This document shows positions 12,040 to 22,987 of a DNA stretch of 64,000 bases, in pieces. The notes below the pieces were generated by a model that worked only from the letters and a program-made list of their open reading frames with translations, did no database searches and was not told where the DNA came from. This DNA comes from Dugong dugon (taxonomy: Eukaryota > Chordata > Mammalia > Sirenia > Dugongidae): NCBI GenBank assembly GCA_030035585.1, contig CM057466.1, positions 113,648,182 to 113,712,181 on the forward strand. The letters are read 5' to 3'. Position 1 is the first letter of the stretch, and each line of letters starts with the position of its first letter. A program made the position numbers and the translations under genes.

Positions 12040-12233
12040 CCAGCTGCCATCAAGTCAACTCTAACTCGTGGTGACCCGACGTGCGTCGAGAACTGTGTTC
12101 CATAGGGTTTCAATGGCTGATTTTTCAAAAGTAGATCATCAGGCCTTTCTCCGAGGTGCCTCTGGGTAGACTCGAACCTCCAACCTTTTGGTTAGCAGCC
12201 GAGCACATTCACCATTAGCACCTCCCTGGGACC
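12040..12233 (-). repeat. AfroSINE variant ('gtagatc/gtgcctctgggt' subtype)
   Basis: 'gccatcaagtcaactctaac' begins the reversed 3' end, and 'ccttttggttagcagccgag' closes on the reversed head. The middle 'aaaagtagatcatcaggcct' and 'gtgcctctgggtagactcga' define a subtype also present at 44596, 48553 and 52557. Confidence 0.88.
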
Positions 12234-12309
12234 TTCTTTGGTAATTTCTCTCTCCTTCCCTCTTCCTCCAATGCTATGTAGGAGCAGATACTTTGTTTTC
12301 CTAGTGTCT

Positions 12310-12385
12310 CCTTGGGCCCCCAAGATGCGGAACAGTGCCAGGCACTTAACAGGTGCTCAGTAAATATTTGCTGAATAATGGAACA
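12310..12385 (+). repeat. L2 3' end
   Basis: 'gtgccaggcacttaacaggtg' followed by 'ctcagtaaatatttgctgaa' is the conserved L2 3' terminus. Confidence 0.7.
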
Positions 12386-12928
12386 GAGGGGAGCATTATT
12401 AGCAACACAATTTAAGACCTTGATCCTGAATGGCATAATTTTCTCTTCTTTTCTTTTCCATTCAAATGCCTGTTGTATAGAAATGATATAGACTGTCCTG
12501 CTACCTTTCTTCTGGATCTTCCTCTGTTAATCCATGACCATGCCTTTCTCCCTCCTCCACAATCTTAGGAGGCAAGGTTTCCTGGGTCATTGGAAAATTC
12601 CAGTAACAAGAGCTACTCCTGACTCATTAACGCTGATGTCCTTTGATGCTCTTGGAGATATTCTGAGGCTGATATTTCCTGTTTCTGCTCATTCAGTTGA
12701 ATAGAAAATGCTGCCAGGAGGGCATTTATGTAAGATGTTACTCCTTCGCTTTCTGTGATGTGGAATGCATGGTACTCGTTTCCCGGCGGGGCTGTTCCTG
12801 GGGCCAGTACAGATGTCACATTTGGGAGGGTTATAGGTCTTAATTTCACAGTGAGCATGACAGAGGTAATCTCGCGGCACGCCCTTGAAGGAAGGTGTGG
12901 GGTCCTGTCTGGGGGACCCGTGCTGTAG
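12386..12928. other. Unassigned intergenic
   Basis: No repeat or gene recognised. Minus-strand open frames here run into the minisatellite at 12929 and are not supported. Confidence 0.4.
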
Positions 12929-13088
12929 CAAGGAGAACGAACTGTCCCTGGGTGCAGAGTTGCATCGAGGAGGATGAACTGTCCCTGGGTGAAGTGCTTC
13001 ATCAAGGAGGATGAACTGTCCCTGGGTGCAGTGCTGCATCGAGGAGGACGAACTGTCCCTGGGTGCAGTGCTGCATCAAGGAGGACAA
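12929..13088. repeat. 37-bp minisatellite, about 4.3 copies
   Basis: The core 'gaactgtccctgggtg' starts at 12939, 12976, 13013 and 13050, an exact 37-bp spacing. Units differ at a few bases, for example 'gcagagttgcatc' against 'gaagtgcttcatc'. Since 37 is not a multiple of three, the array is read in a different frame in each unit. Confidence 0.95.
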
Positions 13089-13582
13089 AGTGCTTTGTTT
13101 GTGAGCAGGGCTCCTGAATGCCATCGACGACAGCATGAAAAGTCAGCTCTCAACAGCCTCAAGTTCATAGTTCCTTAGGCATTGGTAAGGAGGTTTATAG
13201 AAGTCATTACCTTGTGACAAATGCTGTTCCAGAGGATGGCCACAAGCGTCTCTCATATACTGTCACCTTGAAAATTCCAGAAAGTAGATGGACTGATATC
13301 CTGACTGTTCAGTTTATCCAAAAGGACCGCCTTCGGGCACTGGGACCACCTGGGTTGCAGGGAGAAGGCCATTTTCTATAGCTCACAGCAATTCTTGGAG
13401 TAGGTTTTCCGTGGGGCTGGGGATCACCTTTTTATTTCTCTGTCTCTATTGCATCCCATTTTTATGTCTAGCAATAAATTGGAAGGAAGTAAACAATTAA
13501 GCTTTCAACAAACAGTTTTTCTGTGCTGAGAAATTTCTTTGAACCAATTCTCTCAACATTTTCACCTAGCTAAGTCACTTTA
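13089..13582. other. Unassigned intergenic
   Basis: Nothing recognised. Confidence 0.4.
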
Positions 13583-13999
13583 ACAACAAAACCAAAACCA
13601 AACCTGTTGCTGTCAAGTTGATTCCAGCCCATGGCGATCACATGGCTTACAGAGTAGAACTTCTCCATAGAGTTTTCTTGGCTATAATCTTTACCGAAAA
13701 GGAGCCCTGGTAGCACAATGGTTAAGTACTCAGCTTCTAACTGAAAGTTTGGCAGTTTGAACCCACCAGCGGCTCCTGGCGATCTGCATCCATAAAGATT
13801 ACAGCCTAGAAAACCGTATGGGGCAATTCCACTCTGTCATACGGGGTCACTATGAGTCTGAATTGACTCGAAGACACCCAACAACAACAATCTTAGTCAA
13901 AGCAAATCACCAGGTCTTTCTCCCATGGAGCCACTGGGTAGGTTCAAACTGCCGTCCTTTAGGTTAGTAGTCAAATGCACCTTTTGCACTACCCAGGGA
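13583..13999 (-). repeat. AfroSINE split by another AfroSINE
   Basis: A minus-strand SINE occupies about 13583-13695 (reversed 3' end through 'ggctataatcttta') and resumes at about 13890-13999 ('caaatcaccaggtctttctc' to the reversed head). A plus-strand SINE lies between at 13699-13886. Similar flanks ('aatctttaccgaaa' and 'aatcttagtcaaag') look like a decayed target-site duplication. Confidence 0.88.
13699..13886 (+). repeat. AfroSINE, long form, nested
   Basis: 'ggagccctggtagcacaatg' through 'gatctgcatccataaagatt' to 'gactcgaagacacccaacaa'. It is complete from head to the RTE-like tail, and it lies inside the older minus-strand SINE. Confidence 0.92.
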
Positions 14000-14534
14000 C
14001 TTTTCCTTCTGCATCAGTGTTTCCAAAATTATGACTCTTTGTTAACATATAAACAGTTTCATAACAGAGGAGTTTCAGCCTTACGAATTTGGAATAATAC
14101 TAAAAAATCTTAATTATGTTATACAGAAAATACTGTATGTAGACTTCTGAGATCCTGCTCCATAAAAAAAACCTTCTTTCAAGAAATACTATGGACAGAT
14201 TTGAGTTCATCTCTTTCCCTTTTGGTTAATTCATACTAGAAGTACTAATGAAAATGATAATAGTTATAACAACTGCCTAGCACTTCACTAAGGACTTTCC
14301 TTCATATCTCCATGGTGGTTGCTCTCAGATTTACACTGGAAGAAATTAAGGCTCAGGGAAATTACATTCCCCGCTTCCTGAGTAACGTGTGAAGCCTGAA
14401 CTAACCTCAGGTCTTCTGGCTTCCAAAAGGAAATTATAAAAATAAAAAACAAAATTGGGAGATAGTGCTAGGTATACTTGAATTAGTAGGTAGAAAAAAT
14501 ATCCCTTATATGATTGAAATGTATTGAGTAACTC
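14000..14534. other. Intergenic with a probable MIR
   Basis: About 14275-14420 reads as a reversed MIR: 'gaagaaattaaggctcaggg' corresponds to the 'gaggaaactgaggcacagag' part of the family. The rest is unassigned. Confidence 0.45.
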
Positions 14535-14543
14535 CAAGCAGCT

Positions 14544-17500
14544 GAATTCATGTTTGTCATACTGTGGTGGCTTGCATGTTGCTGTGATACTTGAAGCTCT
14601 GCCACCTGTATTTCAAATACCAGCAGGATCACCCTTCATGGACAGGTTTCAGCAGAGCTTCCAGACTAAGACAGACTAGGAAGAAGGATCTGGCAGTCTA
14701 CTTCTGAAAAAATAAGTCAGTGAAAACCTTATGAATAGCAGCAGAACATTGTCTGATATAATGCCAGAAGATGAGCCTCTCAGGTTGGAAGGCACTCAAA
14801 ATATGACTAGGGAAAAGCTGACCTTAATGACATGGATGGAGTCAAGCTTTTGGGACCTTCATTTGCTGATATGGCATGGCTCAAAATGAGAAGAAACAGC
14901 TGCAAACATTCATTAATAATCGGAACATGGAATGTATGAAGTATGAATCTAGGACAATTGGAAATAATCAAAAATGAAATGGAACACAAACATCAATATC
15001 TTAGGCATTGGTGAGCTGAAATGGACTGGTATTGGCCATTTTGAATCAGATAATCATATGGTCTACCATGCCGGGAATGATAAATCGAAGAGGAAAGGTG
15101 TCACGCTCATTATCAAAAATACCATTTCAAGATCTATCCTGAAATACAATGCTGTCAGTGATAGGATAATATCCATACACCTACAGGGAAGACCAGTTAA
15201 TATGACTATTATTCAAATTTACGCACCAACCACTAATGCCAAAGATGAAGAAACTGATAATTTTTACCACCTTCAGCAGTGTGAAATGGATCAAACATGC
15301 AGTCAAGATGCATTGATAATTACTGGCAATTGGAATGCAAAAGTTGGAAATGAAGAAGAATTGGTAGTTGGAAAATATGGCCTTGGTGATAGAAATTATC
15401 CCGGAGATCACATGATAGAATTTTGTAAGTCCAACGACTTCTTCATTGCAAATACCGTTTTTTCAAAAACATAAATGGAGACTATACACAAGACTGACTT
15501 CATCTGTGGCAAGAGACAATGGAAAAGCTCAATATCATCAGTCGGAACAAGGCCAGGGGCTGACTGTGGAACAGACCATCAATTGTTCATATGCAAATTC
15601 AAGTTGAAGCTTAATAAAATTATAGTAAGTCCACAAGAACCAAAGTACAACCTTGAGTATATCCCACCTGAATTTAGAGACCATCTCAAGAATAGATTTG
15701 ATGCAATGGACACTATTGACTGAAGACCAGACGAGTTGTGGAATGACATCCAGGGCATTATACATGAAGAAAGCAAGAGGTCATTAAAAAGACAGGAAAG
15801 AAAGAAAAGACCAAAAATGAATGTCAGAAGTGACTTTGAAAGTTGCTCTTGAACGTAGAGTAACTAAAGCAAAAGGAAGAAATGATGAAGTAAAAGAGCT
15901 GAATAGAGGATTTCAAAGAGGGGCTCTAGAAGACAAAGTAAAGCATTACAATGAAATGTGTAGAGACCTGCAGATAGAAAACTAAAGGGGAAGGACATGC
16001 TCAGCATTAAAAATTCAAGCCTCAAGTCCCAATATTGAAGGATTCTACAGGGAAAATATTAAATGACACAGGAAGCACCAAAAGAAGATGGAAAGAATGC
16101 ACAGAGTCACTGTACCAAAAAGAACTGATCGACCTTCAGCCATTTCAGGCTGTAGCATATGATCAAGAAATGATGGTACTTATGGAAGAGGTCCAAGCTG
16201 CCCTGAAGGCATTGGCAAAGAAACAAGGCTCCAGGAATTGATGGAATATCAATTGCAATGTTTCAGCAAACAGATGCAGTGCTGGATGCAGCTTACCCGT
16301 CTATGCCAAGAAATTTGGAAGACAGCTACCTGGGCAATCAACAGAAAGAGATCCATATTCGTGCCCATTCCAAAGAAAGGTGATCCAACAGAACATAGAA
16401 ATTATCGAACAATATCATTAATATCACACACAAGTGAAATTTTGCTGAAGATAATTTTAAAATGACTGCAGCAGTACATCAACAGGGAACTGCCAGAAAT
16501 TCAAGATAGATTCAGGAGAGGACTTGGAACACAGGATACCATTATTGATGTCAGATAGATCTTGACTGAAAGCAGAGAATACCAGCAAGATGTTTACCTG
16601 TGTTTTATTGACTATGCAAAGGCATTTGACTGTATGGCTCATAACAAATTATGGGTAACATTGCAAAGAATGGGAATTCCAGAACACTTAATTGTGCTCA
16701 TGCGGAACTTGTACATAAACTAAGAAGCAGTAGTTCGAACAAAACAAAGGGATACCGCATGGCTCAAAATCAAGAAAGGTGAGTGTCAGGGTTGTATCCT
16801 TTCACCATACTTATTCAATTTGTGTGCTGAGCAAATAATCCTAATAGATGGACTATATGAAGAACGGGGCATCAGGATTGGAGGAGGACTCATTAACAAC
16901 CTGAGATATGCAGATGACACAACTTTGCTTGCTGAAAGTGAAGAGGACTTGAAGCACTTACTGATAAAGATCAAAGACCACAGCCTTAAGTATGGATTGA
17001 TTACACCTCAACATAAAGAAAACAAAAATCCTCACAACTGGACCAATAAGCAACATCATGATAAACAGAGAAAAAACTGAATTTGTCAATGATTTCCTTT
17101 TACTTGGGTCCACAGTCAACACCCATGGAAACAGCAGTCAAGAAATCAAATGCTGCACTTCATTGGGCAAATCTGCTGTAAAAGACTTTTTTAAAATGTT
17201 AAAAAGCAAAGATGTCACTTTGAGGACTAAGGTGCACCTGACCTAAGCCATGGTGTTTTCAAGTTGCCTCATATGCATGAGAAATCTGGGCAATGAATAA
17301 GGAAGTCCGAAGAAGATTTGATATCTTTGAATTATGGCATTGGTGAAGAATATTGAATATACCACGGACTTCCAGAAGAATGAACAAATCTGTCTTGGAA
17401 GAAGTATAGCCAGAATGATGATTAGAGTCAAGGATGGCAAGACTTCATCTCACATCCTTAGGACATGTTATCAGGAGGAAGCAGTCCCTGGAGAAGGACA

Positions 17501-17690
17501 TCATCATGTAAAGTAGAGGTTCATCGAAAAAAAAGAAGACCCTCAATGAGATGGATTGACGCGATGTCTGCAACAAGGGACTCAAGCGTAACAATGATCG
17601 TGAGGATGGCGCAGAATCTGGCAGTGTTCTGTTGAATATAGGGTCACTGTGAGTCAGATCAGACTTGATGTCACCTAACAACGACAACAA
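14544..17690 (+). mobile_element. Near-full-length RTE (BovB-like) LINE
   Basis: About 3.15 kb, close to the usual RTE length. A 5' untranslated part (to about 14750) is followed by an apurinic-type endonuclease, open from 14974 to 15474. It shows GIGELKWTG, IYAPT and, near its end, ITGNWNAKVG. The GTDH motif follows at about 15570. The reverse transcriptase has its catalytic YADD at 16907-16918, followed by DTTLLAESEEDLKHLL. The 3' end is 'gatgtcacctaacaac'. The short repeat 'caagcagct' at 14535-14543 and 17691-17699 is a candidate TSD. Several stops and shifts break the frame (for example the stop at 15473 and a shift near 16230), and the endonuclease TGDWNAKVG aspartate reads as asparagine. 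It is a dead copy. Confidence 0.93.
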
Positions 17691-17699
17691 CAAGCAGCT

Positions 17700-18117
17700 C
17701 AGTTAATTCACAAAAATAGATGTCCCCATTTTTATACTTTCTCTTTGAATCAAATTTCTGGCCATTGTTTTCATTTTAATTTGTTCATTCTAGAATCTTT
17801 CTGTTCCCATAATTAAAGTTTCTCATTCTAGAATTTCCTCTAGAATACGTTTCATTTTGTTCTAAATAAAGTGTTAGAACTATTCGCATTTAACTTTTAA
17901 AGCAATTAATAATGAAACTCCAAATTTAAAAAATAAAACAAAGGAAAAACAAAAGTTGATTCTAGTTCATCAGACCAGTGAGATGGCTTTGCTTTGGATA
18001 TTTCTTATTTGTAATTCTGTCTTAGTTTATATTCCTAAATATCTTTGCCTAAGTAGAAAATGTAACATATGGAATTCTATGCTCAATTATTATCATTATT
18101 TTTTCCCTGTTGGGAAA
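17700..18117. other. AT-rich unassigned intergenic
   Basis: No gene or repeat recognised. Confidence 0.4.
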
Positions 18118-18272
18118 TCCATTACCCATCGCTGTTGAGTTGATTCCAACTCATAGCGACCCTATAGGACAGAGGAGAACTGCTCCACAGAATTTCCAAG
18201 GAGCACCTAGTGGTTTCAAACTGCCAACCTTTTGGTTAGCAGCTGTAGCTCTTAACCACTACACTTTGGGAC
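18118..18272 (-). repeat. AfroSINE, short form
   Basis: 'gctgttgagttgattccaac' through 'ccaaccttttggttagcagc' to 'cttaaccactacac', reversed. Confidence 0.88.
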
Positions 18273-18424
18273 TCTCATTTAAAAAGCCACACAACTAGGG
18301 ATATACAATGCCACTGGATGAAGCTCTTACTGGAATGGCCTGACTACATGCTAGATGTCACCTGGACACCCAGATACGGGATATTGTTCAGGATGCTTGA
18401 ATGACCAGGAAATCCTTTCACACC

Positions 18425-18542
18425 CCTGGTTCTCAACTTGTGGTTCAACATCTGCATCACCTGGGTGTTTGCTAGAAATGCTGAATCTCAGGCCTCACCC
18501 CGGGCCCCCACAGCCCCCAGGTGACTGTATGCACACTGAAAT
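18425..18542. mobile_element. MER5-type hAT fragment
   Basis: 'cctggttctcaacttgtggt' followed by 'gcatcacctgggtg' and 'ccccaggtgactgtatgcac' is the order expected of the short non-autonomous hAT family MER5A/B. The terminal repeats make orientation uncertain. Confidence 0.65.
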
Positions 18543-18607
18543 GGGAGAAGACTCACCTTGACTGCCTGCTCCACCTTGGAGAATCCCTGCGCCTTTCTCA
18601 TAGACCA

Positions 18608-18660
18608 AAAAACCAAACCCATTGCCATAGAGTCAGTTCTGACTCATAGCGACCCTATCA
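18608..18660 (-). repeat. AfroSINE 3' fragment
   Basis: Only the reversed 3' end is present ('cccattgccatagagtcagt', 'tgactcatagcgacccta'). Confidence 0.75.
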
Positions 18661-19502
18661 GCGAGCATTCAGGCTTCCTCATTTTCACCTCTGAAAACCA
18701 AGTTCTTTCCAGTCTTCTCCAGATCTTAGCTCCATTAACTACACTACTTTCCCCCTCAACCACCTACTTCCCCCTTCCATGGCTTCTCCTGAGCATCTCA
18801 AGCCTCTTCTATCTTAAGCTGACCACCCTCTCTGACTGTCACCTTCTCCAGCTCCAGTTCTTCCTCTCTCCTTCCCTGCAAGACCCAGCTTCCAACACAC
18901 ACTCCATGCCCCACCTGCTTCTTCTTGCCTGTCTCCTGCAGCCCCACTCACCCCAGCCCTTGCCCCAAGGCCACTGAGGCCTCTCTTCCCAAAGTCACTC
19001 ATGGCCGGGGAAATTTCACATCACAAATTGCATTCAATTCTTTCTTAGCATGACCTTTCAGTGGTACCTGACCCTGCTGAGCTTGAACGTCTTCCTTGAC
19101 CTCACTAACTTCTACTTATTCCATCTTTTCTTTCTGTCTCCCTTCTTATCCCCAGTTGCCGATTCTGGTTTTGTTTTTTGTTTTTTTGTTTTGTTTGTTT
19201 GTTTTAGCTTTGCTGGTGTTTGTTAGTTACAAAACAGTATGTGCTCGTTATAACAATTCCCATAAAGTGAAACTGCTGAAAAAATAATTGTCTCCTCCCT
19301 TCAGACAAACTAACCTTGGGCCTTTGACACCTGCCTTATGTCTGCTTCCCCTCAGCTCTGCCCCGCGTCTTTTCTTCTCACTCAACCTTCAATTCTTCAG
19401 TCATTTCCAACTCATCTGTATACCTTGATGACTTTGAGACAAGTATCTTGAGCTGAGACCCATCTATGCAGCTCAAAACCCAAGAATTTAGGCCTCTATT
19501 AA
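18661..19502. other. Pyrimidine-rich intergenic
   Basis: C/T-rich sequence with a T/G homopolymer-like run at about 19165-19206. Nothing else is recognised. Confidence 0.4.
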
Positions 19503-19528
19503 ATAATTCTTTTGGGTGTTTCTCAGGG

Positions 19529-20180
19529 CCAGTAAGCAACATCATGACAAATGGAAAAAATGTTGAAGTTGTAAAGGATTTCATTTTACTTGGATCCACA
19601 ACCAAGGCCCATGGAAGCAGCAGTCAAAAAAATCAAATGACACATAGCATTGGGCAAATTTGCTGCAAAAGATCTCTCTAAAGTGTTAAAAAGCAAAGAT
19701 GTCACTTTAAGGACTAAAGTGCACCTGACCCAAGCCATGGTGTTTTCAATTGCCTCATATGCACGTGAAGGCTGGGCAATGAATAAGCAAACTGAAGAAT
19801 TGATGCCTTTGGATTATGGCGTTGGTAAAGAATATTGAATATACCATAGAGTTCCAGAAGAATGAACAAATCTGTCTTGGAAGAAGTATAGCCAGAACGC
19901 TCATTAGAAGCAAGGATGGCAAGACTTGATCTCATGCTTTGGACATGTTATTAGGAAGGACCTGCCCCTGGAGAAGGATATCATGTTTGGTAAAGTAGAG
20001 ATTCATTGAAAAAGAGGAAGACCCTCAATGAGATGGATTGACACAGTGGCTGCAACAATGGACTCGAGCATAACAAAATCGTGAGAATGGTGCAGGACCG
20101 GGCAGTGTTTTGTTCTGTTGTACATAGATCGCTATGAGTCGGAACCAACTCTATGGCACCTAACAATGTAACAACATTGG
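19529..20180 (+). mobile_element. 5'-truncated RTE with 26-bp TSD
   Basis: Begins inside the coding region at 'ccagtaagcaacatcatgac', runs through the C-terminal region and ends in 'ctatggcacctaacaatg'. The flanks 19503-19528 and 20181-20206 are 26-bp direct repeats with one mismatch. The fragment is 652 bp and is coding-dead because of truncation and stops. Confidence 0.95.
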
Positions 20181-20206
20181 ATAATTCTTTTGGGTGTCTC
20201 TCAGGG

Positions 20207-21082
20207 TACCTTAAATTCCTAAAACTGATGTCACTGCTTCCCGACCACCCATGCTGAGAGCAAACATCTCTCTAAAATCCTGAGTTTTTTAGGCCCATTA
20301 CATTTACTGTTCTACCCCTCCTGCTGTATGAAGACCTCTTACGCTATGTTTTACTGCCTGGTTTGACCTAATGATATTCTACAACCCTCTGTGACCTGTA
20401 GTGCCCCCTTAGATTTTACTGATAAGTGGTGCGGACATTTTATCGGTAGTCTCCGGGTTTTCTGCATATGTTCCAGAACAGTGGGTGACCCTCAGAGAGA
20501 GCCTTTATATGAAGCCCTGCTCACAGCACCAAAGGGCTAACTTGTTTCTCTAGAGATGTAAGCCTCTTTTGTGCTCCAGCCAGCTGTTGACACCACCATG
20601 GATGCTACTGGGGTTTGACAACCCAGAGAGGGCTCTATGTGTCTTAGTTCTCAGTCCTCATGGCCTTATTACCAGGATCAATTCCATTGAAAAATCTGTC
20701 TGCATTAGAGAATCAACTGGGAGGAAAAAGAGTAGATTGAGGTACAAGTTAGGAAGCTAACCCAGTTGCCAGGTTACAGATAATGGTAGCCGAGAGTAAG
20801 GTAAAGATGGAGAGAGGGAGTCACTGTTGAAAAGAATTTCAGGACAGAGGCACACTGATAGAAGGATAAGGGCTGGAGTCTGTCTGTCTGCCCATCTGAG
20901 CTCACCTTCTTGAGAAAACATGAATGATTGCCCTCTTGTTTTCCCCCAAGCTCTGGCAGGGAGTCTGGCTTTAGTCATTGTTAGTATTTTCTTCTACTTT
21001 CTGTATCTTATCAGAGGAGAGAATAATAGAGTAAAACCTCATACTATCTGGGAGCCTGTGAGCTTCCTGGCTTCAAGCACAC
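20207..21082. other. Unassigned intergenic
   Basis: No repeat or gene recognised. Confidence 0.4.
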
Positions 21083-21590
21083 TGTCTTAGGCTGGGTTCT
21101 CTAGAGAAGCGAAACCAGTGAAGTGTATATATAAATATACATAGAGAGATTTATTTCAAGGAAATGTCTCACACAACTGTGGAGGCCGGCAAATTCCAAA
21201 TCTGTGGGTCAGTATCAGGTTGGAGGCTTCTTCTGACTCAAGGTGGTAGCAGGGGCTGACAAACCCAAAATCTGCAGGTCAGTGGCAGGCTGCTGGCTCA
21301 TGGGTTTTCAGGAGCTGGAGAATCCAACATCTGTAGGGCAGGTGGCAGGCTGCTGGCTCATGTCCCAAGAACCGGAGGTTAGAGGATGACAAGTTGAATG
21401 CAGGATCAGGAGAGTGAGCTTTGCCAGAACATCCACATGTATTGGATGCAGTCCACATCCCCAAGGAAATTTTCCTTTCAGCTGATTGGCTGTTCACATC
21501 GGCTCACAAAATGGAGGTGATTACATAATATCTGTGACACCACTGAGAATCTTGTCCTAGCCAAGTTGACACATAGCCTTAACCATCACA
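21083..21590 (-). mobile_element. Solo LTR, ERVL type (MLT2-like)
   Basis: A fossil LTR in reverse orientation: 'aggctgggttctctagagaa' at one end and 'gccaagttgacacatagcct' at the other, with TG/CA termini. The flanking pentamers cacac and cacat match at 4 of 5. It shares its family with 44994-45476. No internal viral sequence is attached. Confidence 0.75.
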
Positions 21591-21839
21591 CACATATTCC
21601 CAGACGTGCTCAGTCCTGGTGCATTCACGCTGTGGCCAGCCAAGCCGTAAAGCATTTATGACCTGGAATGGCAAGTACAGAAGGGAGCATTAGGTCATAC
21701 ATGGAGTTTTATGACATATCTCCTTCATTAAGTTTGGCATTTATTTAGTGAATGAATTTTAACCAGATTTTTTTTCTATAATTTTCTCATAGTTCTTGAC
21801 TTGCCTAATTTGGAAGGGGAAGATAGATATTCAGTCCGA

Positions 21840-22510
21840 CTGTTTGGCATTTATGCATATACAGTTCTAGGTCATTTTATCACACATGTAGATTCATATA
21901 ACCACAACCATATCAAGCTACAGAACTGTCCCATCACCACAGAGGTCTTCCTCTTGCTACCCCCACCCCTCACTACCTCTCCCCTCTGAGAACCACTGAT
22001 ATGTTCTCCATCTCTATAATTTTGTCATTTGGGGAATTTTATATAAATGGAATTACAGAGCTTTTATGACCTTTTGAAATTGGCTTGTTTTCACTCAGCT
22101 TGATGCCCTTGAGACCCATCCCAGTTGTTGGGTGCATAAATAGTTGGTTCATTTTGATTTCTGAGCAGCATTCCACGGTATGGATGTACCACAGTTTCTT
22201 TAACCATTCACCGATTGTCGGGCATTTTCCCCCTGTATTTGTAATAACCTCTGGCCAGAGGCTATTACAAATAAAGCTGCTACAAACAATTGTGTTCAGG
22301 TTTTTGTGTGGACATAAGTTTTTATTTTTCTGGGATAAATGCCCAAGAGTATGATAGATGGGTCATATAACAAGTGAATGTTTAGATTTTTAAGAACCAC
22401 CGAACAATTTTTCAGCATGGTTGTGCCATTTTACATTCCCACCAGCAGAGTGGGACAGACCCAGTTTCTCTGCATCCTCGACAGCATTTGATGTTGTCTG
22501 TTTTCAATTT
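21840..22510 (-). mobile_element. Old L1 3' end
   Basis: Reversed L1: 'ttcactcagcttgatgccct' (3' UTR to ORF2 end), 'gcattccacggtatggatgt', then 'cattcccaccagcagagtgg'. These are standard landmarks of ORF2 C-terminal DNA read backwards. Divergence is high. Confidence 0.75.
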
Positions 22511-22809
22511 CACTGATTTCTGCTCTTTATTGTTGCTCTTCTTGTGCTTGCTTGGGGTTTATTTTGCTCTTCTTTTTCTACTTTATTATGGTGATGGCTT
22601 AGGTTATTGATTCAGGGCAAGCTGAGTATGACTAGCTCCATCTCCTTAAGTCTCCTTGATGCTGAGTGGGGATGGAGGCTCATTCCACTGTTGGCCCTCC
22701 CTGACACTACATGGGTGGGGGATCCAGAGCACTGTCTGCTTCAACCAGGCGGTTGGAGATGAAAGATCTCCTGCCGTGCTCTTTGCTTCCATGGGGAGGA
22801 ACAGGAGGT
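22511..22809. other. Unassigned intergenic
   Basis: Between the L1 and a SINE; nothing recognised. Confidence 0.35.
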
Positions 22810-22822
22810 CAGCTACCTTTTA

Positions 22823-22973
22823 ACCCATTGCTGTTGAGTCAATTCCAACTCATAGCAACCCTAGAAAACAGAGTAGAACTGCCCCATAGGGTTTCCAAGG
22901 AGCTGCTGGTGTATTCGAATTACCAACCTTTCGGTTAGCAGTCAATCTCTTAACCACTATGCCACCAGGGCCC
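22823..22973 (-). repeat. AfroSINE, short form, with TSD
   Basis: Reversed SINE from 'ttgctgttgagtcaattcc' to 'taaccactatgccaccaggg'. The flanks 'cagctacctttta' (22810-22822) and 'cagctaccctttag' (22974-22987) are a TSD differing by one C. Confidence 0.92.
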
Positions 22974-22987
22974 CAGCTACCCTTTAG

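Noticed and set aside
12613-13039. Two overlapping minus-strand frames with a repeated QGQFILLD pattern
   Set aside because: They are produced by the 37-bp minisatellite read in successive frames, not by a coding gene.
21083-21590. A complete endogenous retrovirus around the ERVL-type LTR
   Set aside because: Only a single LTR is present. No partner LTR or internal region is adjacent.
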